A DNA stretch of 13,046 nt from Desulfosarcina sp. (lineage in GTDB: Bacteria; Desulfobacterota; Desulfobacteria; Desulfobacterales; Desulfosarcinaceae): the NCBI GenBank assembly GCA_018224455.1, contig JAGTUY010000535.1:1-13046 (forward strand). The letters run 5' to 3'. Both the position numbers and the translations under genes were made by a program. Shown here piece after piece: positions 5,894 through 13,046 of the stretch (the first letter of the stretch is position 1; the number at the start of each line of letters is the position of its first letter). A model generated the notes under the pieces. That model ran no database searches and was not told the DNA's origin. It saw nothing but the letters and a program-made list of their open reading frames with translations.

Positions 5894-8032
5894 ATGAGCG
5901 TACCCATGGACGAGCAGGACCACGAAAAATCTGAAGTTGTGCTCGATGTAGAACATTTAAGCATCGCCTACGAAACCCGCAAAGGTGATGTGGAGGCGGT
6001 AAGGGACATTTCGTTCTCTGTTCGCGAGGGAGAGACGGTGGGGTTGGTCGGCGAATCCGGGTGCGGAAAAAGCACCATTGCCTACGGCATTGTCAATCAC
6101 CTGGGTCCCAATGGCAAGATCACCAGCGGCCACATCCGCTTTCAAGAGACCGAACTGGTCAACCGCAATCAGGCCGAACTCAACGATATTCGCGGCAACA
6201 GCATTGCCATGGTGTTTCAGGACCCCATGCAGGCGCTCAACCCATCTATGCGCCTGGGCGAACAATTGGCCGAAGTGCTCACCTGCCACCGCGATATTTC
6301 TGAAAAGGATGCTTGGGCGAGGTCCATTCAAATGCTCAAGCGGGTGAATATGCCCGACCCCGAAGATGTGATGCGGCGCTACACCCACCAGATATCCGGC
6401 GGTCAACAGCAGCGGGTGGTGATTGCCATGGCCATGCTCAACAATCCAGCCCTGCTGATCATGGACGAACCCACTACTGCGTTGGATGTCACCGTGGAGG
6501 CGGCGGTGCTGGATCTGATCGAAGCGCTTAAACATGATTTCAATGCCGCTAACATATTTATCACTCACAACCTGGGGGTCGTGGCCCGTGTGAGTGACTT
6601 TTTGTGTGTCATGTACGCCGGGCAGATGGTGGAGAAGGGAACTGTTGTAGAAGTGTTCAAGCATCCCTGCCATCCCTATACCCGGGGGCTGATCGCGGCG
6701 GTGCCAAAACTTGGGGACAGCAAGCTGGATTCAGTTCTCTATCCCATTCGCGGCAGGGTTCCGGCGCCAGCCAACCGCCCGAGAAACGCCTGTATTTTTG
6801 CCCCCCGATGCGACTACGCCACCGGCGAATGCTTGGAAGCGAGGCCCCCGATGGTGCAGATCTCACCAGATCACGCCGCCCGTTGTAACTACGCGCTGGA
6901 CATCGAATCCCGCCCCCGGACAACCCGATCAAAATCTAAGATTCACCAGGTAGAAAAAACGGTGCTCAAGGCGTCTGCAAAAGATTTGGTCCTGGACTCG
7001 CAGAACCTGAAAGTGTGGTATCCAACAGCCGCCGATTCCGTGGTGACACTGTTCGGATTGGGAGAAAAAAAGTTCGTCAAGGCGGTGGATGACGTCAGCC
7101 TCAGGGTATCCAAAGGCCGAACGCTTGGATTGGTCGGTGAATCCGGGTGCGGAAAATCCTCTCTGGTCAAGGGCCTCATCGGCCTGGAGCCACTGACCGG
7201 TGGTAAGATGCAGTTTCTGGACATTGAGGTGAAGGGGGAGGTCACTCACCGGGCAACGGATCTGATCAAGGAAATGCAGATGGTGTTCCAGAATCCAGAT
7301 TCCACGCTCAACCCATCATACTCAGTCGGCAGGCAAATCGCCAGACCCATCCGGCACTTCAAGACAGTTCCCCCTGACCAGGTTAAAGGAGAAGTGGTCC
7401 GCCTGCTTAACGCCGTGCGTCTGTCGTCCACTTACTACGATCGGCTGCCGAGGCAATTGTCCGGTGGGGAAAAGCAGCGTGTGGGGATTGCCCGCGCCCT
7501 GGCCAGTCGACCGGACCTGATCATCTGCGATGAACCGGTTTCCGCTCTGGATGTGTCGGTTCAGGCGGCGGTGATCAATCTGCTGCTGGAAATCCAGAAC
7601 ACCTTCGGTACGTCGATGATCTTTATCGCCCATGATTTGAGTGTGGTGCGCTACTTTTCAGATGACATCGCCGTCATGTACCTGGGACGAATCGTCGAAA
7701 TCGGCCCTGCGGACAAAATCTATGAACCACCCTACCATCCCTATACGGAAGCCTTGCTGTCAGCCGTACCCATTGCGGACCCGGAGGCCGAACAAAAAGA
7801 GATTCGCCTGGGCGGCAATGTTCCCAGTGCTCTCAATCCACCGTCTGGATGCTATTTTCACACCCGCTGTCCACGACGCAAAGATATGCTTCCCGACGGA
7901 GGAAAAATCTGCGCAACCGACATCCCGCCATGGCAGCAAAACGGAGCCGGCCATCGAATTTTATGCCATATCTCCATTGAGAAGTTGATGGAGATCGAGC
8001 CGGTCATTCACCAAAAAAGCAAATCAGTTTAA
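5894..8032 (+). CDS. Fused DppD-DppF oligopeptide-type ABC transporter ATPase (two nucleotide-binding domains in one chain)
   Basis: The 712-residue protein carries two complete ABC ATPase domains. Domain 1 has Walker A GESGCGKS (54-61), signature ISGGQQQR (167-174), Walker B LLIMDEP (187-193) with Glu192, and His225 of the H-loop. Domain 2 has GESGCGKS (415-422), LSGGEKQR (522-529), LIICDEP (542-548) with Glu547, and His580. Each domain ends in the oligopeptide-transporter C-terminal region with spaced cysteines: 300/306/313/331 and 653/659/673/691. In OppD/DppD-type subunits such cysteines can hold an iron-sulfur cluster. A charged linker lies about 338-365. The protein energises the two permeases from the cytoplasm. 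Fused D-F subunits are known (for example YejF and GsiA); no more specific name is justified. The ATG at 5894 lacks a clear ribosome-binding site; 5906 is an alternative. Confidence 0.93.
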   Translation: MSVPMDEQDHEKSEVVLDVEHLSIAYETRKGDVEAVRDISFSVREGETVGLVGESGCGKSTIAYGIVNHLGPNGKITSGHIRFQETELVNRNQAELNDIRGNSIAMVFQDPMQALNPSMRLGEQLAEVLTCHRDISEKDAWARSIQMLKRVNMPDPEDVMRRYTHQISGGQQQRVVIAMAMLNNPALLIMDEPTTALDVTVEAAVLDLIEALKHDFNAANIFITHNLGVVARVSDFLCVMYAGQMVEKGTVVEVFKHPCHPYTRGLIAAVPKLGDSKLDSVLYPIRGRVPAPANRPRNACIFAPRCDYATGECLEARPPMVQISPDHAARCNYALDIESRPRTTRSKSKIHQVEKTVLKASAKDLVLDSQNLKVWYPTAADSVVTLFGLGEKKFVKAVDDVSLRVSKGRTLGLVGESGCGKSSLVKGLIGLEPLTGGKMQFLDIEVKGEVTHRATDLIKEMQMVFQNPDSTLNPSYSVGRQIARPIRHFKTVPPDQVKGEVVRLLNAVRLSSTYYDRLPRQLSGGEKQRVGIARALASRPDLIICDEPVSALDVSVQAAVINLLLEIQNTFGTSMIFIAHDLSVVRYFSDDIAVMYLGRIVEIGPADKIYEPPYHPYTEALLSAVPIADPEAEQKEIRLGGNVPSALNPPSGCYFHTRCPRRKDMLPDGGKICATDIPPWQQNGAGHRILCHISIEKLMEIEPVIHQKSKSV

Positions 8033-8037
8033 AAACA

Positions 8038-8934
8038 TTGAAGCTCGGCCTCCACACCTACAGCCTCAACCTGCACGGCATCGGCCAGGCCTGGGCGGGC
8101 TTCACCTGCCCCTGGCCCCGGCAACTCTCGACCTTTCAGCTCTTCGACCTGTTGGTGGAGCTGGACCTGGAGGGGGTTCACCTGGATGACGGGGTCCTTG
8201 AACATCTGGATGCGGGATTCCTGCAAGAGGTGGGAGCGGCGGCAAAGGAGGCCGAACTGTATCTGGAATACAATTTTTCCATGGATCGGGGCGGGTTCGG
8301 CATCGGCTTCCAACACGATTTGAAGGCGGCCATCCAGACCGCCGGGCACCTGGGTGCAGACATCGTCAAGGTGGGCATGGAGCTGCGCCGACCCCGGCCC
8401 GTGGCCGCCAGCCGGTTTCATCCAAAGATCATCGAACAGATGGAGAAGGTGGCAGACCTACTGGCGGCGGCCGCGCCGCTGGCGGCCGACCAGGGCATCC
8501 GTCTGGCCGTGGAAAACCACTGCGACAGCTTCTCCGAAGAGATCCTCTGGCTGCTGGACCGGGTGGACAGCCCGGTGGTGGGGGCCTGCATCGATACGGT
8601 CAACGCGCTGCACGTCACCGAAGACCCCATGACCGCTATCGAACGTCTGGCTCCCCGGGCGTTCACCAACCATTTTCGGGATGACCGCATCGAATTCCAG
8701 CGCTGGGGGTTCAAGCTGGTGGGCACCGCCGTGGGTGAAGGGGATATCGACATGCGGCGGGCCTACGAGCTGTTCCGGGACCGTTCTCGCATGGACCGGA
8801 TCAATATTGAAACCGAGCTGGAAACGCCCTTGGACGACATGCAGAGGGCCCTGGACATGGAAATCGACGCGATTCGGCGCAGCGTCCGCTACTGCCGGGA
8901 GGTGTTGGGCATTTCGAGACAGCGTCATTTATGA
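8038..8934 (+). CDS. Xylose isomerase-like TIM-barrel protein (sugar phosphate isomerase/epimerase family)
   Basis: The 298-residue protein starts with TTG at 8038, five bases after the ATPase stop. TTG is the only usable start: an in-frame TGA lies at 7978-7980 and no other start codon intervenes, and MKLGLHTYSL is a typical first beta strand of this family. The metal-ligand pattern of AP endonuclease 2/xylose isomerase-like barrels is present: VEN with Glu159, CIDTVN with Asp186, NHFRDD with His212, and IETE with Glu258 (the last by position). Members isomerise or epimerise sugars and sugar phosphates (hydroxypyruvate isomerase, xylulose-5-phosphate epimerase, tagatose epimerase) or dehydrate inososes. 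The tight spacing to the transporter indicates co-transcription and possibly translational coupling, so it probably acts on the imported compound. Exact substrate unknown. Confidence 0.85.
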   Translation: MKLGLHTYSLNLHGIGQAWAGFTCPWPRQLSTFQLFDLLVELDLEGVHLDDGVLEHLDAGFLQEVGAAAKEAELYLEYNFSMDRGGFGIGFQHDLKAAIQTAGHLGADIVKVGMELRRPRPVAASRFHPKIIEQMEKVADLLAAAAPLAADQGIRLAVENHCDSFSEEILWLLDRVDSPVVGACIDTVNALHVTEDPMTAIERLAPRAFTNHFRDDRIEFQRWGFKLVGTAVGEGDIDMRRAYELFRDRSRMDRINIETELETPLDDMQRALDMEIDAIRRSVRYCREVLGISRQRHL

Positions 8935-9028
8935 CGCCAGTCGCTCGGGCGGATATACCGTGCCCCGGGTGGCCACCGAAGGCACTTTCGGACTTCTCTT
9001 ACTTGAAAACCGGCGATGTGTGGCTTAT

Positions 9029-9053
9029 GGTTTGGCCTAAACGAAGGCCAACC
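9029..9053 (+). promoter_or_regulatory. Stem-loop just upstream of the ADP-ribosylglycohydrolase ribosome-binding site
   Basis: TTGGCCT (9032-9038) pairs perfectly with AGGCCAA (9045-9051) across a 6-nt loop, with an outer GG/CC after a one-base bulge. It ends 7 nt before the GGAGG at 9061-9065, close enough to affect access to it or to separate its expression from the TIM-barrel gene. No T run follows. Confidence 0.4.
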
Positions 9054-9071
9054 GAGAAGCGGAGGAACGAC

Positions 9072-9971
9072 ATGACAGACAATCGAATCAAAGCAGCGGT
9101 CATCGGTGCGTTTGCGGCGGATGCGCTCTCCCTGGGCGTACACTGGGTGTACAACACTGGCGTGATCGACAAGAAATTGGGTCGGGTGGAGCACTATTGC
9201 GATCCATTGACCTCCTACCACAAGGGCAAGAAAGCCGGAGATTTCACTCACTACGGGGACCAGATGATGGTGCTGCTGGAATCGGTGAGCGGTGGCGGGT
9301 TTGATGCCCATCGGTTTGCCGAAATGTGGCGCACTTTTTTTGCCGACTACGGCGGTTATTTCGACAAGGCCACCAAAACGACCCTGGAGAATATGGATGC
9401 CGGCAAAGGCCTTGTCGACAGCGCCTCGGATTCGGACGACCTGGCGGGAGCCTCACGCCTGGCGGCGCTGGTGCCCGTCTATCATGACAACCTGGAACAA
9501 TTGGTCAGTGCTGCCCGGGCACAGACCCGCATCACCCACAACGACGACCGGGGGATTTTAGGTGCCGATTTTTTTGCCCGAACCGTGTTTGCCGTAATCG
9601 ACGGGCAGAATCCCCTGGCAGCCATGCAGGCTATTTTGGACACGCACTTTTCCGACAGCGCCATTGCATCGTTGATCAGCGTGGGATTGGAGAGCCGCGA
9701 TCGCGATACCCGGGAAACCATCGCCGAGTTGGGTCAAATGTGCAGCGTGGAAGCCGGCCTGCCCGGAGCGGTTCACCTGATCTCCCGCTATGCCGACGAT
9801 TTCAAGACGGCCATGGTGGAAAATGTGATGGCCGGCGGGGATTCGTCGGCAAGGGGAATGATGGCGGGTATGGTTCTGGGCGCGGCCCACGGAATGGGGG
9901 CCATTCCCGAGGCGTGGCAAACCGGGATGACCGCGAGCCAACGGATCAGCGCCCTCTTAGACCATTTATAG
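9072..9971 (+). CDS. ADP-ribosylglycohydrolase-fold protein with altered metal-site motifs
   Basis: The start at 9072 follows GGAGG (9061-9065) by six bases and gives 299 residues, beginning with the typical RIKAAVIGAFAADALSLG helix. The frame stays open back to an ATG at 8931 that overlaps the preceding stop, but that 47-residue extension looks unlike the family and lacks a ribosome-binding site. Motifs occur in the usual order: YGDQ (61-64), LAGASRLAALVPV (124-136), THND (155-158) and GGDSSARG (255-262). Classical enzymes (DraG, ARH1/3) have an adjacent Asp pair in the first motif and D-T-D in the last, binding two metal ions. Here each keeps one Asp, the others being Gln64 and Ser259. Related J1-crystallin/SelJ-like proteins also deviate. 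It could be a hydrolase on another ribosyl or glycosyl bond, or a binding protein. The location after a transporter and TIM-barrel gene favours catabolism over reversal of protein modification. Confidence 0.82.
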   Translation: MTDNRIKAAVIGAFAADALSLGVHWVYNTGVIDKKLGRVEHYCDPLTSYHKGKKAGDFTHYGDQMMVLLESVSGGGFDAHRFAEMWRTFFADYGGYFDKATKTTLENMDAGKGLVDSASDSDDLAGASRLAALVPVYHDNLEQLVSAARAQTRITHNDDRGILGADFFARTVFAVIDGQNPLAAMQAILDTHFSDSAIASLISVGLESRDRDTRETIAELGQMCSVEAGLPGAVHLISRYADDFKTAMVENVMAGGDSSARGMMAGMVLGAAHGMGAIPEAWQTGMTASQRISALLDHL

Positions 9972-10114
9972 CGGCTCCCGGCATGGTCACGCAGGGCCGG
10001 ATTCCGGCATCGGTGTCCATCGACAGGGGCTCATCGGGCAGATTGGTTGACTTATCCAAATTCTTACAATATATAATTCACATGGGTCACTAGCATAGGG
10101 TTAACTATCAAGAA
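9972..10114 (+). promoter_or_regulatory. Gap ending the transporter cluster
   Basis: The first half holds a short GC hairpin, GCCGG-ATT-CCGGC (9996-10008), with no T run, so no clear terminator ends the transporter operon. The second half is AT-rich and carries a strong promoter. No gene is seen in the 143 bases. Confidence 0.5.
10047..10077 (+). promoter_or_regulatory. Sigma70-type promoter for the LPP20/TPR gene pair
   Basis: TTGACT (10047-10052, 5/6 to consensus) is followed by TATATAAT (10070-10077). The -10 can be read as TATATA with a 17-bp spacer or as a perfect TATAAT with 19 bp. Transcription would begin near 10083, about 30 bases before the downstream start codon. This is the best promoter match in the window. 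Confidence 0.6.
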
Positions 10115-11011
10115 TTGAAAGTAAAATTAACCTTTTTTCACATCCTTTCGCTCTCATTGCTGCTCGGGTTGCCCATAGCTGCGTCCGGTGTGACCGACGG
10201 CCCACTGGTTCAGGTCTTGAACACGGGCTGCATCGACTGGAGTGCCGGAACCATAAGGGTTCGCGGAATCGCTGCCCCCGCCACCATGCATGATGACGAG
10301 CCGCCTGATTCTCCATCGGACATGCTGGATGCCGCCCGGCGGACGGCTCAGTCCAACCTGATTGAAACCGCAGGTGTCATTCCCATCAATGCCGTTTCAC
10401 GGATAGCGGACCGCATGGCCCAAAGCACCGACTTTCGAGACGGCTTGATCTCGCTTGCCCGAAATGCATCCCTCACTCACCAGGAGTATTTATCCGACGG
10501 CACCGTGGAAATTGAACTGACCATGAATCTGACAGGCGGGTTCAGCCAATTCGTACTGCCTGAAGAAATTCGCCAAGTGGACTCGGTGGTCACCATGACG
10601 GCTGCTGAACCGGATGCGGGGATGCCTGCAAAACCTGCGGAGGGAGTCGATGGCGGTGCTTTTACGGGGCTGATCATCGATGCCACCGGCATCGGTGCAA
10701 AGCCATCCCTGGCACCAGTGGTCGTCGATGAATCGGAAGATGTGGTTTACGGACCGGCCTTTGTCAGCCGAGAATTTGCCGTATCCCGGGGAATGAGCGG
10801 CTTTGCCACGACATTGGCTGCTGCCCGCAGTGACAAACGGGTGGGACCGCGGCCTCTGGTTGTCAAGGCCATCAGGACCCGGTCCACGGGAGAGACTGAC
10901 CTGGTCGTCTCCAGTGCCGATGGGGCACGACTGCGAAGTTCGGTGGTTCACCTGAACTTTCTAAAAGCATGCCGGGTGAGCATCGTCATGGATTCGGAGG
11001 CTGACCAGTAA
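10115..11011 (+). CDS. Exported LPP20/FlgT-like domain protein, function unknown
   Basis: The 298-residue product must start with TTG at 10115: an in-frame TAG lies at 10091-10093 and no other start codon intervenes. The ribosome-binding site is weak. Residues about 5-24 are a signal peptide (hydrophobic core HILSLSLLLGLPIAAS) with no lipobox cysteine. Residues about 38-95 (GCIDWSAGTIRVRGIAAPA... ARRTAQSNLIETAGVIPI) resemble the start of LPP20/FlgT-N domains, where a D-W-x-x-G-x-I-x-x-x-G segment precedes an Ala-rich helix. The C-terminal half includes TGLIIDATGIGAKPSLAPVV (184-203), FVSREFAVSRGMSGFA and a late ADGARLRSS. I associate this architecture with periplasmic or outer-membrane proteins of unknown role in Desulfobacterota. 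It shares a transcript with the TPR lipoprotein 52 bp downstream. Confidence 0.7.
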   Translation: MKVKLTFFHILSLSLLLGLPIAASGVTDGPLVQVLNTGCIDWSAGTIRVRGIAAPATMHDDEPPDSPSDMLDAARRTAQSNLIETAGVIPINAVSRIADRMAQSTDFRDGLISLARNASLTHQEYLSDGTVEIELTMNLTGGFSQFVLPEEIRQVDSVVTMTAAEPDAGMPAKPAEGVDGGAFTGLIIDATGIGAKPSLAPVVVDESEDVVYGPAFVSREFAVSRGMSGFATTLAAARSDKRVGPRPLVVKAIRTRSTGETDLVVSSADGARLRSSVVHLNFLKACRVSIVMDSEADQ

Positions 11012-11063
11012 TCAGGATTATAATGTCTATCAAAAGCCGCTAATTGGCGAATGAGGAGACACC

Positions 11064-11435
11064 ATGGCCCGACGCAACTATCTTGCATTGTCGATTCTTT
11101 CTTTGGTTCTTGCCGTGGCTTGCGGTCCGGACACCATTTTCCTGCGGCCGGCATTGGACACACCGGCACAGCATGTAAAAAATGGGCAAAACCTTTTAAC
11201 GCGTGGCAAAATCGATGCAGCCCATGCCGAATTTGTTCGGGCTAAAAGCTTGGACGATAGCTTCGCCCCGGCCTACGTCGGTCTTGCATTGGTTCAAGGT
11301 CATCGGGGCGATATTGATGGGGGGGTTGAAACACTGGACAAGGCCCGAGAGATAGCGGCAACCCCGGATGAAGCCGAATCTGTGGAACGTGGGTTTAAGA
11401 CGCTGGAAGAGATGCGATCGACCGCTCATAATTGA
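11064..11435 (+). CDS. Small TPR-repeat lipoprotein
   Basis: The 123-residue protein starts at 11064, five bases after GAGGAG (11053-11058). A signal peptide (1-19) ends in LVLAVAC, an acceptable lipobox with Cys20 as the likely lipidated residue; Ala at -3 is less usual than Leu. Two tetratricopeptide repeats follow, about 34-67 (AQHVKNGQNLLTRGKIDAAHAEFVRAKSLD region) and 68-101 (APAYVGLALVQGHRGDIDGGVETLDKA region). TPRs mediate protein-protein contacts, so it may scaffold an envelope complex, perhaps with the preceding LPP20-like protein. No enzymatic motif is seen. The operon ends here at a strong terminator. Confidence 0.8.
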   Translation: MARRNYLALSILSLVLAVACGPDTIFLRPALDTPAQHVKNGQNLLTRGKIDAAHAEFVRAKSLDDSFAPAYVGLALVQGHRGDIDGGVETLDKAREIAATPDEAESVERGFKTLEEMRSTAHN

Positions 11436-11470
11436 CCACATCGGGCGGACCAATGGCTTAGGCCTATCGA

Positions 11471-11504
11471 CGGGGCAGGGGTATTTTACCCCTGCCCCGT
11501 TTTT

Positions 11505-11505
<1 letters not shown>
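11471..11505 (+). terminator. Intrinsic (Rho-independent) terminator of the LPP20/TPR unit
   Basis: CGGGGCAGGGGTA (11471-11483) pairs perfectly over 13 bp with 11487-11499 around a TTT loop, followed at once by six T residues (11500-11505). It starts 36 bases after the TPR gene stop. On the minus strand the hairpin directly follows the ahcY stop but is not followed by a T run, so it ends plus-strand transcription mainly. The last T is the final base of the ahcY stop codon. Confidence 0.93.
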
Positions 11506-12959
<1,454 letters not shown>

Positions 12960-12980
12960 GCGTGTTCCTCCATAAATTGT

Positions 12981-12997
12981 GGGGGCCAACGGCCCCC
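12981..12997 (-). promoter_or_regulatory. GC-rich hairpin in the ahcY leader
   Basis: GGGGGCC (12981-12987) and GGCCCCC (12991-12997) form a perfect 7-bp stem with a 3-nt loop, ending about 10 nt before the ahcY ribosome-binding site. It does not resemble the SAH riboswitch core as I know it, and the window ends 87 bases upstream of the gene, so a larger structure cannot be excluded. Confidence 0.45.
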
Positions 12998-13024
12998 TTT
13001 GTCTTTACATACGAGAATAATAAT

Positions 13025-13043
13025 AATCGTCGTTTCGCCGATT
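13025..13043 (-). other. Imperfect dyad near the right edge, upstream of ahcY
   Basis: AATCG (13025-13029) and CGATT (13039-13043) can pair, extended inward by CG/CG after one mismatch, around TTT. On the minus strand it is followed by an ATTATTATTATT stretch. It could be a weak terminator of the gene beyond the edge or part of the ahcY control region; undecided. Confidence 0.25.
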
Positions 13044-13046
13044 ACA

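Noticed and set aside
12960..12989. TTG start extending ahcY by 10 residues
   Set aside because: The extension would translate through the GGAGGA that is correctly spaced for the ATG at 12959.
12960..13046. SAH riboswitch upstream of ahcY
   Set aside because: The visible 87 bases lack the conserved core as I know it and form only a simple GC hairpin; the region further upstream is not in the window.

Overview
The window comes from a GC-rich bacterial chromosome. An aldehyde:ferredoxin oxidoreductase (AOR) fragment, a HutC-type regulator, a large oligopeptide-type ABC transporter and LPP20/TPR envelope proteins together suggest an anaerobic Gram-negative bacterium, most likely a Desulfobacterota (former Deltaproteobacteria, sulfate-reducer-like) lineage. 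That placement is inferred from gene content and protein style; no rRNA or marker gene confirms it.

Layout. (1) Positions 1-227, minus strand: the 5' end of an AOR-family gene that runs off the left edge. (2) 228-613: divergent, AT-richer control region with a repeated TTTTTACG octamer and a TGTATATACA palindrome that matches the HutC-type GntR operator pattern and overlaps a candidate promoter. (3) 614-9971, plus strand: a catabolic/transport cluster. In order it holds a GntR/UTRA regulator, a Tat-exported family 5 solute-binding protein, two DppB/DppC-type permeases, a single-chain DppD-DppF fusion ATPase, a xylose-isomerase-like TIM-barrel protein and an ADP-ribosylglycohydrolase-fold protein. 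(4) 10047-11505: a separate unit with its own good sigma70-type promoter, encoding an LPP20/FlgT-like exported protein and a small TPR lipoprotein, closed by a near-perfect intrinsic terminator. (5) 11505-12959, minus strand: ahcY (S-adenosylhomocysteine hydrolase), convergent with unit 4, with a GC hairpin in its leader.

How the genes fit together. The regulator probably senses a small ligand through its UTRA domain and controls the transporter. The binding protein delivers a solute to the permease pair, which is powered by the fused ATPase. The TIM-barrel and ADP-ribosylglycohydrolase-fold proteins are the obvious candidates for processing the cargo. Two sugar-type enzymes suggest the solute is a glycoside, sugar or ribosyl-like compound rather than a plain peptide.

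The most unusual features are three. The DppB-type permease has a roughly 120-residue insert in its first periplasmic loop, with an internally repeated Trp motif; its DppC-type partner has a shorter insertion on the same membrane side. The ADP-ribosylglycohydrolase-fold protein has lost one acidic residue from each canonical metal-binding pair. An 18-bp perfect palindrome lies just upstream of the binding-protein gene. I saw no mobile element, CRISPR array, tRNA or rRNA.
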